Part shown: in pieces, positions 40,782 through 52,200 of the stretch
Position numbering within the stretch: position 1 is the first letter of the stretch
How the letters are laid out: each line of letters opens with the position of its first letter
Translations under genes and position numbers: made by a program
The notes under the pieces: model-generated
Seen by the model: only the letters and a program-made list of their open reading frames with translations
Databases searched by the model: none
What the model was told of the DNA's origin: nothing
Source: Phallus indusiatus
Taxonomy: Eukaryota; Basidiomycota; Agaricomycetes; Phallales; Phallaceae
NCBI GenBank assembly: GCA_027605045.1
Contig: JAQFWX010000041.1
Span: forward strand, 310,001 to 374,000
Direction: 5' to 3'
Length of the DNA: 64,000 bases

Positions 40782-43700
40782 CATCGTCAACATCGATCAC
40801 TATGATGTGATCATTGGCGTCCCATTCCTGAGACGCTACAACATCTGCCTGGATTTCAGCAGAGGTACAATCACCCGCGACGGCGAGGTGATTGACACCA
40901 ATCACCATGTGATTGGACATGCTCCTGAAACAGGAGCGATGGTGCTAGCCAGCACCCAACATTCCAGCTCCTCCGTCCCTGAGATGACGGAAGAGAATAT
41001 CCCAGCACTCATCGAGTACTGGAAGAACAAGTACAGTGACCTTTTCGGTCCTGTCCCTTCCCGACTTCCCCCGTTTCGGGAAGTGAATCATCAGATTCCT
41101 CTTATTGAACCCAATAAGAAGATTCGGTACCACCTTCCCAGGTGCCCGGATGCGCTCAAAGCGCTACTCGCTGAGAAGATTCAGCGATACGTAGCTGCAG
41201 GTTGGTGGGAACCAACTGTAGCTACACAGGCAATCCCTATGCTTTGCCTGCAGAAACGAGCCGTGGTCTTAGCACTACGGACCGTGTTCGATCTGCGCCT
41301 GCAGAACGAAAACACAGAGAAGGACGTAACGCCCTTCCCTGATCAGGAAACCATCCGCCAGAACGTGGCGAGACACAAATACAGATCAAAGATTGATCTG
41401 ACTGAGGCGTACGAGCAGGTACGCATAGTCCCAGAGGACGTCCACAAGACGACCTTTGCCACCATCTATGGCACTTTCAAGAGCCATGTCATGCAGCAAG
41501 GAGACTGCAATGCCCCATCGACATTTCAACGTCTGATGACCCATATATTTAGGGACTGCATCGGTCGTTCGACGGATGCATACATAGACGACGTGTTCGT
41601 CTATTCAAACACAATAGATCTGCATCAGCAGCATCTAGAGAATGCCTTCTCGCGTCTGCGAGAAGCACAACTTTACCTAAGTAGTCGTAAAGTTGATTTG
41701 TACTCTAGGCGACTGGAGTGCCTAGGCCACATCATCGACGATGATGGCATCCATCCCGATCACGAGAAGATGGATAAAATACGTGAGTGGAGAACCCCAC
41801 GCACGTATAACGATGTCCAGAAATTTCTGGGCCTCGTACAATACGTTGCGGCATACCTACCAGGGGTAGCCGCATACACTACACCACTATCAGGGTGTAC
41901 GTACAACAACAGACCGTTCGTATGGACGCCGTTGTTGAACAAGTGCTTTGATTCAATCAAAGCACTCACGCGAAAGGCTCCTATCTTGAAGCCTATTAAC
42001 GTGGACGACCCAGATCCAATTTGGGTCGTAACCGACGGCTCTAAATGTGGCGTCGGTGCCTATTATGGGCAAGGGACCACATGGCAAACATGTAGGCCAG
42101 CAGGGTTTCTCTCGAAGAAGTTCACCCCTGCTCAGTACAACTACCGCACCCATGAGCATGAGCTCATCGCGGTACTTGAAGCCTTCCTTAAGTGGGAAGA
42201 CAAACTACTAGGGCGTAGATTCACCCTAGTAACGGACAACGAGGCCATGGTCCACTTCAAGACCCAGCCTCGCATGTCACCGCGCCAAGCACGGTGGTAT
42301 GAATACCTGTCTCGTTTTGATTACGAGACGATTCATGTCAAGGGCGTCACTAACAATGTCGCCGATGGCCTCTCTCGTTATTACGAAGAGGACACTCCGG
42401 ATGAGGTTCACCCTCCGGAGGTATACGTCAACGCTGACGTTAGACTTGATCCCGAAGGGGATCATCTTCCCATCGAAAGAAGGGATGAAGTGAGAGTGAA
42501 CGTTATTACACGTTCACGAGTACGAGAGGAACCTCGAGTTGAAGGTCCCTCAAATACTACACCTTCTGATATTACAGAAGCGCAATCCGATGAGGATATA
42601 CTTGCTCTAAGTGCAGAGCAAGACAGCAAGCTTCTTAAAGCCAAAATTGAGGGCTTTGCTGAATTTACCTCGCTGATACAGCAAGGTTATCACAAGGACC
42701 CAGTATTTAAGCTGGTTCTTGCCAACCCAAACGCTCACAAGGCGTTTGGAATTAAAAATCAACTGATCTTTACCAAGAATCAGTTCCTCCGCGATGTATT
42801 ATGCGTCCCCCATAACGCATTTTACAAGGGGAGGAGGATCACTGAGATTATAATCAGTGAGGCCCACCAAATTGTTGGGCACTTTGGACGTTACAAAACG
42901 TCTCAGTACGTTAGACAAGCGTACTGGTGGAAATCGATGATTGAAGACATCGATACGTTCTGCAGATCCTGCGGAACGTGCCAGACCAACAAAGGGGAGA
43001 ATAATCACCCCAGTGGTCTGTTAAAACAACTCCCGATTCCCAATAAACCTTGGGAATCGATTGGAATGGACTTCGTCGGTCCATTACCCGTTTCAAACGG
43101 CCACGACTTCCTATTCGTCGTGATTGACAGACTGACCTCTATGGTTCGTCTGATGCCAACCACCACCAAGCTGACCGCCAAGGGCACAGCCTGGTTATAC
43201 CTCAGTGAAGTCGTAAGACTCCACGGTGTCCCTGACTCAATCGTGAGTGACAGGGATGCACGATTCACTGCCAAGTTTTGGCAGGAACTGCAACGCCTAA
43301 TGGGGACACGATTGCTCATGTCCACGGCGTTCCATCCGCAAACGGATGGATCTACCGAGCGAGCCAATCGCTCAATTGGTCAAATACTTCGTTCCGTCAT
43401 ACAGAACGATCAAAAAGATTGGGCCGAAAGGATCCCAATGGTGGAGTTTGCTATTAATAGCAGCACCAGCGAAACCACTGGTTTCGCGCCGTTTGAACTC
43501 AACTACGGCTACCTTCCCAGTTTGGGAAGGAAAATTGAGACGAACACCAAATTCAAAGGTGTTCAACACTTTGCTCAACAGGCAAAGTGGAACCTCATGA
43601 TAGCGCATGACGCTATCATAGCCAATCGCGTTAAACAGGCTCACTACGCGAACAACTCACGGCGCGATGCACCGGAGTACAAAGAGGGTGACCTCGTCTA

Positions 43701-44208
43701 TCTGTCGACGAGGAATCTCAACCTCCCCAAGGGGAGAGTTAAGAAGTTGATCCCGCGTTATGTGGGACCATACAAAATATTGTCCGTTAAAGACAATATC
43801 ACAGTAAAACTTGAGCTCTCTGAAGAGCTCAAGCAACGTCGCATAAATCCCGTATTTCACGTGGATTTGATTAAACCTCACATCGCCAACGACGATGAGA
43901 GATTTCCACGCCGCGATACACTCACGGCGTATGACTTTGGACAGCCAGACGATGCTGAATGGCACGTCGAGGAACTCCTAGCTCATCGCTGGAGTGGAAC
44001 TCGTGAGAAAGATCTCGAGTTCCTAGTCCAGTGGACCCTTGGGGATACCACTTGGGAACCTTACAGTAACTGTAAGGACTTGCAAGCTCTAGACGAGTAC
44101 TTGCAATTACGAGGCGTAAATGAGCCTCGACAGCTGCCACGACTATCCAATCACGGAGAGTCGCGGACCAGCAACAAGCGCCCAGATCCCACTCGGGGAT
44201 CTGCTTGA
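40762..44208 (+). pseudogene. Element D pol: end of protease, reverse transcriptase, RNase H, integrase, chromodomain-like tail
   Basis: From the frame break onward: protease end (I-I-G-V-P-F-L), reverse transcriptase (Y-I-D-D-V-F-V-Y-S near 41580), RNase H (V-T-D-G-S near 42030, H-E-H-E-L-I-A near 42150), integrase zinc domain (H-Q-I-V-G-H ... C-R-S-C-G-T-C near 42870-42985), core (G-M-D-F-V near 43065, S-D-R-D-A-R near 43250, H-P-Q-T-D-G-S-T-E-R-A-N near 43335) and a chromodomain-like end (F-L-V-Q-W near 44020). It stops at 44206-44208. The first ATG is at 40807, but the frame is open back to the break near 40755. All catalytic residues I looked for are present. Confidence 0.92.
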
Positions 44209-44342
44209 AGATCCCACCCACAGGGATCCACTGGCACTTCACTGCTACGCGGTGAGGTAATTTTCACTTGGGCGCTCCATGAGGCCGCCCAAGTATATAA
44301 CCCAAAAGTCCGTTCACGGTCTTTTCCCCCTCACACCCCCCA

Positions 44343-46098
44343 TGCCTGACAGCAAGGGAAAACAACGCGAACGATCACGCTCGCGGTCGCCTACGCCGCA
44401 ACCTGTTAGTAGGTTCAAAAAAGCAGAAGCTCAATTGGCTCTGCAGAGGTCCGAATGGACCTTAGACGCAATGGACGGATGTATATCCGTCTATCATAAC
44501 AATGATAGTTGCACTGCGTGCAACGACTTTGCCAGTCACCTGGCAGGCCCCGCTGGCAGTGGGGCAATCATCCTTGACCATGATATGGTCAAGCAGGCCG
44601 TTTACAAGGCCTTTCCCTTCATAAAGAGGGAGTACTACCATCTAGACGAACGTCTAGAAGAAGCTGAAAAGGACGTCAAGTCCTTGACAGACCACCTTGA
44701 CGATGCGAATCGTCATATCTGCGAACTGAAAGCTCGCATTGCTGAACTTGAACGTTCAGCGTCGACGGCAGGCCCGTCGACTACCCCATCGACCTCCAAA
44801 AAGCGGTCGAGAGACCAGGCCGATAAAGCGCCTGAACCATCCCAGGCAACCCCTTTGCCTGATATCTTCAACGACATGTCGTCTGACGACGACATGGAAG
44901 ACATAGTCGATGATAACGACTATGATGACGACGCCTCCATCGCGTCGTCCACCAAACGCAAGCCTCAGCGTACCTACGCTGATGCAACCAAGGCATCGGG
45001 CTCTCGCGATGTTGCCCCGGTTTCACCAAGGAAACCCTCTGGTCCGTATCCACGGACCAAGCCAGGATGGGACTCCAATAGAGACCCATGGCCCTTCTTC
45101 GTCAAGGGCTTCGACCCCACTGTTAGTGGGGATCATTCTCTGGTGCCTGGCACCCCCAATCCTACTGCATGGTATAACACCTGCAGCCTCGACGAACCAT
45201 TGTTCGTCGAAATTGGAACCCGGGTTTGGACTGACCCCCCGGTGTTCACGTACCCCGACGACAGAGGGGTTCACATGCGTATTTCATACGCATGGACTCG
45301 CTGGCGCAGATCCATGAAGGAGCGTCGCCTGGCGAGAAAGACCGCCAAGCTTGAAGCTATGGAGGCTGCCGCCACCCGTCCATCGGTGGTGTCTATCTCG
45401 GGAGAACTCATACACCCCGAGATCAAGTATTTAATCAATACTTGGAATGCGGACCCTAACCAGGTCCCTCCTTACATCCGACTAATGTCGGATGGATCAT
45501 TAAACCCTCAAGATGTTGAGGTGTTCGCATGGCTCAAACGAGTCACACGTACTCGTGAAGTACGTGCCAAGTTCCTCGAGAAGGCGGCTGAGTGCCTCCT
45601 CGACCCCGCACTTACTGTGTGGGAAGAAGTTCTCGGTGGTAAGGGTAATTCCTCCACCCACCTGCCTTCCACGCTTATGGAAGGCTACACTCGTTCCTTC
45701 GAGTGCAAATCCCCCTCCTCCATTACCATAGAGGAGGTGATTCGCTCCATGCATGCCAATGGAGCGACGACAAGACGCGTCACCGAGGTGATCGCGCCCC
45801 TTCTCCAACGATACGCCAATGGAGAAGATGTCAATCGCATCGCGCATGACTATCGCGTGCGCCGTGGACTGGATCGTCCAACAAAAAAGGCGCGTACGAC
45901 TCAGTCGTCCGCCCCGCCGTCCATGCGTCGGCTTCACCTGCCAGCATCGTGGCAGGCCAGCCTAACAAGGTCTACTCCCCGTCCGTCCCAATTCAGATGA
46001 CGGACGAGGAATTGTTAAGGCCCCCTGAGGACCTTGACGCGCCGCATCCGAGTGCCTCGGAGAGCATGGAGATTGACTACAGCAATCCCTCTGACTGA
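44343..46098 (+). pseudogene. Element D ORF3 in the env position, with one frame break near its end
   Basis: The ATG at 44343 (M-P-D-S-K-G-K) follows pol in another frame; an earlier ATG lies at 44279. It shares with element A's ORF3 the motif W-T-L-D-A-M-x-G-C ... C-T-A-C near 44455-44530, a coiled coil (about 44640-44750), an acidic stretch and the core (A-W-Y-N-T-C, W-T-D-P-P-V, Q-D-V-E-V-F-A-W-L). The main frame stops at 46000. Another frame continues to TGA at 46096-46098, ending M-E-I-D-Y, which matches the M-A-M-D-Y end of the A copy. A base is probably lost or gained near the C4 run at about 45912. No membrane segment is seen; function unknown. Confidence 0.82.
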
Positions 46099-46150
46099 TT
46101 ACAGTCAGACGCCTCCTCTTCGCGATCCCATGACTTGGAGTCCAAGTCAC

Positions 46151-46160
46151 AAGGGGAGGA
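46151..46160 (+). other. Polypurine tract of element D
   Basis: AAGGGGAGGA directly abuts the 3' LTR. Confidence 0.8.
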
Positions 46161-46480
46161 TGTAACGGATCCACCGTATGCGGTGGATTGAGTATATGCC
46201 ACTTGGGCATATGCAGAGGGCTTCGCCCTCTGCAGTAATTACTATTAGTACTTCTAATAATAGAGGCGCTTAGCGCCTCTGGCTCGCCGTGACGCGGCGA
46301 GCCATTATGTAATAACTATACATTAGTAGTAGCTACGCGCGTGCTGATTCAGCACGCGCATTTTGTTTTACACCATAAAAAATACAGCACCCTTGGTCTG
46401 TTATTCGTGGTGTGAAACTACAGCGTGATAAAATTTGTGTACCGTACGCGGTACACTATAAAAAGTAACGAAACGTTACA
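46161..46480 (+). repeat. Element D 3' LTR (320 bp)
   Basis: It matches the 5' LTR except for C at 46449. It is followed by the duplication CAGGA. Confidence 0.95.
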
Positions 46481-46616
46481 CAGGACCTGAGGCTCAAATC
46501 TTGTTAAAACACAATATTTGTGTTATGTACAAATCACAATCTAATTCTGAATTTTTGCTGACTACAAATTTGAAACAAGCTCCTTTTTAAAATGCAAATG
46601 AAATAATTACAAAATT

Positions 46617-47203
46617 TTGCATTTCTATGCTATGAAAACATTGATCAAACTTTGGATTCTTACTGAGTAGAAATGTCAATCACGTTTGAATGTTTTTACC
46701 CAACGCAAATGTTAATGAAGCTTTATGTTTCTTAGCCAGCAGAAAGGTTGATCAAACATCACATTTTTACTCCTAACAAATGTCAATCAGAATTGTCGAA
46801 CGTAGAGTCAGCGACACTAAGTGTGGGCGCTTGCGTAGATAGTTTTTAGCTTAGTCACGCGCTCGCTAAGAGTTCGAGGCTTCGCCTTGAACTTCTTAGG
46901 TGCGCTATTTTCCTTATTTATTCATTTGTATATTTCTGACGTTCAAGGCTTCGCCTTGAACTTCTTAGTGCATTCCGTCTCGTCGTAATATACACATATT
47001 ACTCCTAGTTGTTGTTAAGAATTTATATTTTTACCTCATAGAAATGCTAATCAAACTTAGTGTTTTTATCTCATAGAAATGGTAACAAAATCTGTGATTT
47101 TTATCCCATAGAAATATTAATCAGACTTTCTGTTTTTACTCAGGAGAAATATTAATAAAGTTTTCTACTTTTAAACAGTGGAAATTCTGATCAAACTTAA
47201 TAT
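46617..47203. repeat. Degenerate tandem array with a unit of about 36 bp, split by an insertion
   Basis: Units read roughly T-TTTTTAC-(C)TCATAGAAATG-TAATCAAACTT. About five units lie at 46617-46794 and about five at 47024-47203. Spacing is 35-36 bp with many base changes. The units have no separate spacers, so this is a minisatellite-like array. Confidence 0.7.
46795..47017. mobile_element. Small insertion (about 223 bp) within the tandem array
   Basis: It is flanked by AGAATT on both sides (46789-46794 and 47018-47023), which may be a target duplication. Inside, the block GTTC-AGGCTTCGCCTTGAAC-TTCTTA occurs twice (near 46870 and 46941), the second forming a 9-bp stem with a 3-nt loop. It has no coding capacity. 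The ends (GTCGAACG / TTGTTA) are not inverted repeats, so its class is unclear. Confidence 0.4.
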
Positions 47204-47404
47204 TCATGGTGGACTTAGGATGTGTGCAAATGAGACTCAAATTCAGCTCTTGTTTTGGTATCAAATGCTGAAGAGAATTTGAATTTGTATGATTTTTGAA
47301 GGTGACAAAAATGGGAGACGAAATTAATAATTGTTCTTTTACATTTTTAATCCTGTTTGATGATGTGTTTGTACGCACAAAATTTCATTATCATTTTACT
47401 AGCC

Positions 47405-47473
47405 CGGAAACGTGTGACAAATGCAGGATTTCAATTACATTTCATATTGCCGAGAAATCGTGAAATCTCTCCA
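47405..47473 (-). repeat. Right copy of the 70-77 bp inverted repeat
   Basis: Reverse complement of 35472-35548, with the 8-bp block missing and about one base change. Without element D the two copies would be about 2.4 kb apart. Confidence 0.85.
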
Positions 47474-47604
47474 GTGTGTACCCCTTGGCTTGCTCCTCCG
47501 AGTTAAAGGACCGGACATAATGGCACAATATCAGAGAAATAATGTTTCAAATTAACAAAATTAAGTAATTGATTCTACCGGCATAGATTTATAAAGCCAT
47601 AATT

Positions 47605-48375
47605 TTATTTGACCAGGTTGAACTGTCTTTTGACCTGCAGCTCCATCTCCCGAAAGGCGCCCCATTTCCCCAGAGGAATGTCATGTCTGACCGCTTGAAC
47701 GTCATACATAGTCAGCCGATTTACCTCTTCCCATAATAGGTTTAAGGATGAGGACGATGTTGACTCCTTGGCCTATGGTATCGATATGTATAAGCATGGA
47801 TAGTGTAAGTGAATGACCGTGATAATACCTCTTTTGAATTCCAACCGAAAAGTACTACAAAAATTGTGGGATCTTCGTACTTGGGACCGTAGTAATGGCA
47901 ACGGAGACCTGTCTTTGACGCAGCATGCATATATGCGTCAAGTGAATGTTTAATTTCGATATGCGAGCTATCGGGTTTTAATTTCATGATGACAAGCTCC
48001 GCAAATGGGCAACGAAAGACAGAATGGGGAAGTCCTTGGTCGAAATAGACATAAAAGGACTGTGGTGGCCAGCTTCCGAGCCGTGATATACTTGAGATCA
48101 CGAGTGGAAACCGCGCGGAACTTGCAAACTTGGTGTGGCTCTCAACGTTGACCCAAGCTATGGATTAAATATCAGCTCAAACCAGACCATTTGAACCGAG
48201 AAGAAAAAAAACACGCACTGGAAAATCCAACGATCTTTCGTTGGTCGGTGTCTGATCTTCTGAGAAGTGCGGTACGAAATCCTCTTGGAAGAGGAATTAT
48301 ATCGTCTAAGAAGACTTCGAGCTCCTCTATGCTCGGTTCGCGGGTAATATCAATGAAGCTGATTTCTGTGGCCAT
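47605..48375 (-). CDS. Unknown 217-residue protein, possibly a dimeric alpha/beta-barrel type
   Basis: Three exons: 48375-48219, 48157-47829 and 47772-47605, with matching phases and GT-AG introns of 61 and 56 bp. The product begins M-A-T-E-I-S-F-I-D-I. The middle reads W-V-N-V-E-S-H-T-K-F and later E-L-V-I-M-K-L-K-P-D, A-S-K-T, Y-G-P-K-Y-E-D-P and V-V-L-F-G-W. This pattern (a short strand with I-M-K-L-K-P, a helix, then a strand ending G-W) recalls the ABM/stress-response barrel fold, perhaps as two tandem units. That is only a resemblance. No signal peptide or membrane segment is visible. Confidence 0.6.
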
Positions 48376-49253
48376 GAGTTAATGAGGCTTCAGCTTGGTA
48401 GACATACCTTTATATACACATTGTGAAGGGAACGAAGAACAGCCCCTTGGCAAACATGACGTAAGGGGCTGCATCTACTAGTATTGTTACTGATTTGAAA
48501 CATATTCAACAGGGCTCAATCCATGTTCCGAGGTAGTTTCGGCGCGTCTCCGTCGTCTGGGAACTCATCTAGGAGAAAGAAATCAGAGACTCTCAGTTCG
48601 CTGGTTTTGCACCCCGTTAACTTGTCCAATCAAATAAGCCAGAATGAGGCACTGGCAATTCAAAAACATAGCGTAGTTTTGCCTCGTCTCGCTATTCGTG
48701 ATAAATATATCCATTCAGCATTGCGGATTGATTGAAATCTCGGAACGCGGGACAGTAAACTACCGAAGGGGGCGGAGCCGTTGTTCGACGGTGATGTACG
48801 TCAAATATATTAGCTGTGGTGATATCTTGACTGCCAGTGAAAGCCAACATGTGGGAGTTGACAGTGACGTCGAACGTTAACGTTGTATATCGAATATTCC
48901 CTGCACCATTAGGTTGCCAACTCTAGGGCTCCAGTAGTATTCAAACTGACTTCGAAAAAATAAGCGCTCGAATTGCTACATACAAACCGTCTTGACAATG
49001 TTGACAATGCAGTCTCTAACCCTCTTGTATTTTCCCACTTAATTCCACTCACAGATTACAGATTGGAATGGCCAAACTTCTCAGAAATGGACTTTTATTA
49101 TGTTAATATTGCTTTTGTAATTGGTCCATATACGTATACAATACATCCTACCTACTAAACCTAGTTCCCTGCACCATGGCTACCAGGCAGATTCACCACC
49201 AGTGTCACCGAATCTGATGAGTTTAGAGGCTTACGTAATCACACTAATATGTC
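48376..49253. other. Intergenic stretch, no gene recognised
   Basis: About 880 bp between two divergent genes, so it should hold both promoters. A TATA-like TTTATATACA near 48410 (read on the minus strand TGTATATAAA) fits the gene to the left. Short open frames here have no splice or codon support. Confidence 0.5.
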
Positions 49254-52200
49254 ATGGTCAAACGAAGCAGGTCCATCGCAGACAGCAAAAACGAGCCGGT
49301 GAAAAAACCGCGTCATGTTGTGGTTCGTCAACAGGCAAAGCTCTCCAGCGATGATATTATATCATTGTTAACAACCCATGATCCGGGAGTATTGCGACAA
49401 GGTACGGAATCTGTCTTTTCTACACAAAATATCATTCTCAGCCTGTTTTAAGGACTGGCGACGTTAAAAAGCCAAATCTATTATAATTCAAGAGATCCGA
49501 TTCCTGACACTCAAGATGAACGTTTGATTCTTGCCAAATCTTGGTTGGAGAGGTCACCCGACGCTGAGGGACTGTTTCTCATACTCCAAACCTCTGGGAA
49601 GGTCAGCGCACTCTTATTTTATGACATGCCCCCTTCTTAGGCCTGAAAAAATATGTACAGAATCCGAGTGTTATCCAGTTATGCTTCGATATTCTTGCTA
49701 GCCTCCTTGAAATTTTGTCAACACATTTCATTTATCACCCTCACGGAACCGCAGTATTAAAAGCACTTTTGCTACAACAAAACCTGGATATCTTAAATTC
49801 TAATATATCTGATGGCTCACAGGACGTAATATCCTCTGCGTTGGTCTTATTCAATGCGATGTCTTCTTTCGCGGGGGGTGCAGAAAAGCGTGCTGTTATG
49901 GATGGATTCGCGTGGGGTCAAAAGGTATCTATTTACCATCACTTCTCCCATTTTCTGCATACAAGCTAAAGTATTTCTGTTTCCACCTTCCTAAGACACG
50001 TCAAAAGTTATTTTTCATGCGTCGCAGAACAAAAGCGGTCTCTAATGAGAGATCAATGGGTAGGTTGAAAAAGACCTCGGCTCAAGGAAGGTCTCTAACC
50101 CTCACTATAGATACCCGCACTCTATACGTCAACTTCATATTGTCGTTTCTGACCAAAACGACGCCAACGCAGATCAAAGTTGCTTTCTTAGAGCAACATA
50201 AGGACACCTTTTTATCTATTTTCAAGGGCATGGACCAAGATCCGTATCATGTCGTCCGATATATTCTTGAAACCTGTTGGGAAGGCATCTGGAACGATAA
50301 TAAACTCAAACGAACCATAAAAATTGCCTTGTTTCAAGAACGGACCCTTGCGCACCTTCTCAAACTGTATGATCGCGGCGACTCAGAAGGCGACGACGAA
50401 GAACATGTTCCCGCCAGCGTTGTTCACCATTTTCTTCTTGCGATAATGACACATCGTGGCTTTGGGATCTGTTTTCGTGATCGTGGATGGTATCCTAAAG
50501 ACGAAAATGAAAGCATATCCTATCAGGAACAACAGGAAGATAATCTTACCGAAAGATCTGGCGGGAGAATATACAACAAGATTCTTTTCAATGCTCTCAA
50601 GTTATTGAAAGTGAACGAAGATTCTAAACAGCAAGAGCTAACTTTCAAAATCCTTCAAGCATGTCCTGAACTAGTCAACGGGTTGGTTACTTGTCTTTAT
50701 CTATTAGTGTTCATTCTCTCAACCGCTAGTCATAGATATTGGACCGCTATCAATTTGACACTGGAGCCGCGTCTGTCGTCTCGCTGGATCACTAATGTCT
50801 CAATCCTTGGTCATATAGTATCTTTTCCGATACCTATCGAGACATTCACCGCCGCAAGTTCCGTACACATCAATCCTATCCCACCCCCTCTCCGTTCATG
50901 TATGTCTAACATACTACCAACGGTACTGAACAGAGCATATCTCTCCAAGGGGCTACAATCGACGTCAATCCTTCTTAAACACTGCACTGCCTTAACTCTG
51001 GTCAAATGTCTGATGAAGCTTCGTCGGGTAATATCGGTCTTTCAAGAAAATTCTCTTAAATTGGAAGAAAGCCACGCCTCGGGTCAATGGGTTCAACGAG
51101 CTCGTGACTTACAGAAAGAGGTGGAAAAGCGACTCCCGGATGTAATGGTTATCATAGGCATGGTCCAACAAAGCCAGAAAACAAATAATCCGAGCTCAGC
51201 TCTCTTGCGCGAATGTGCCCTACGGTTACTTGGGCTTTATCAAGTACTTTTTCCACGCTTAGTTTCCGAAGTCAAATTTGATACAGGAAAACTTCTCGAA
51301 AACGCTTTAGAACCATCCCAGGACAGCACATCCAGTCGTCATAACATCTTACAGCAATTACATGTTTTACGCTTTTTGACGGAGAGTGATCAGTTTTCGG
51401 GGATGAATAAAATGAGTAAGGAATTTTGCTTGTTAAACAACAACATTATTAAAAAAACAAACAAGGTTCTTCTCATAGTCAACTTTACGGTATTCTTTTA
51501 CTTCATGCCAAATCAGAAAATTTAGTGATACGTGGTACTGCTGCGTCGCTATCAAACAAAATTCTATCATCCAGTATTCTCTTCACGCACGATCCCGAAG
51601 AGTTGGACCTGTGGCTTCAGGCATTCCCTCACACACGAAGCAGTAACTCGAATGTACCGGATGAACTCACAACGGTTCTAGAGTTTTTGGATGACTGCAT
51701 TCAACGGTGCTTCAAGACACCTTACAAATATCTTGAAGAACTCCCTGCCTTTTTCAACAAAGGAGACAAGGATGACTCCCACTTCGCGACTCTCCCTAGT
51801 CCCCTGCTGATCACGGTTCTAGAACAACTCGAGGCAAAAACCGTTGCGGAGCTGCTTAGTCCTTCCGATGCACTAGCCCTCACTACTTTTATTCGGAAAT
51901 TGGGCATCGGCTTGAGCACTAAATTTTCGGGACTCGATGACGTACGAATTATACAACAGAAACTCGTTGAGTTGGTATCTAAACCGGTCGTTTCGGGCGC
52001 TGCAGATTCGCATGCTGCTCTTCAAAGGGAATGCGCGTTATTCTCAAACACCATTGATTTTATCGAGAATCCTTCCCCCCATCCAACACATTTCGGAGAA
52101 CCCAGTAGAGAGCATACTCTCCCCACATCTGAGATATCTGATTGTGAGTCATTCGTAAAATTTTCCAGGCGAAGATATCAATGACTGAGGAACCCCAGCT

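Larger units (their letters stand above)
36886..46480 (+). mobile_element. Element D: complete 9.6-kb Ty3/gypsy retrotransposon
   Basis: Two 320-bp LTRs (36886-37205 and 46161-46480) differ at one position I can find (T at 37174, C at 46449). The duplication CAGGA flanks it (36881-36885 and 46481-46485). Gag, pol and an extra ORF3 follow each other on the plus strand. A 399-bp solo LTR interrupts gag. Without it the element is about 9.2 kb. It belongs to the same lineage as element A. The near-identical LTRs mean recent insertion, yet a 2-bp frame break in protease and a break in ORF3 are present. Confidence 0.96.

Noticed and set aside
46617..47203. Tandem 35-36 bp units as a CRISPR array
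   Set aside because: The units are degenerate and directly adjacent, with no unique spacers, and the genome is eukaryotic.
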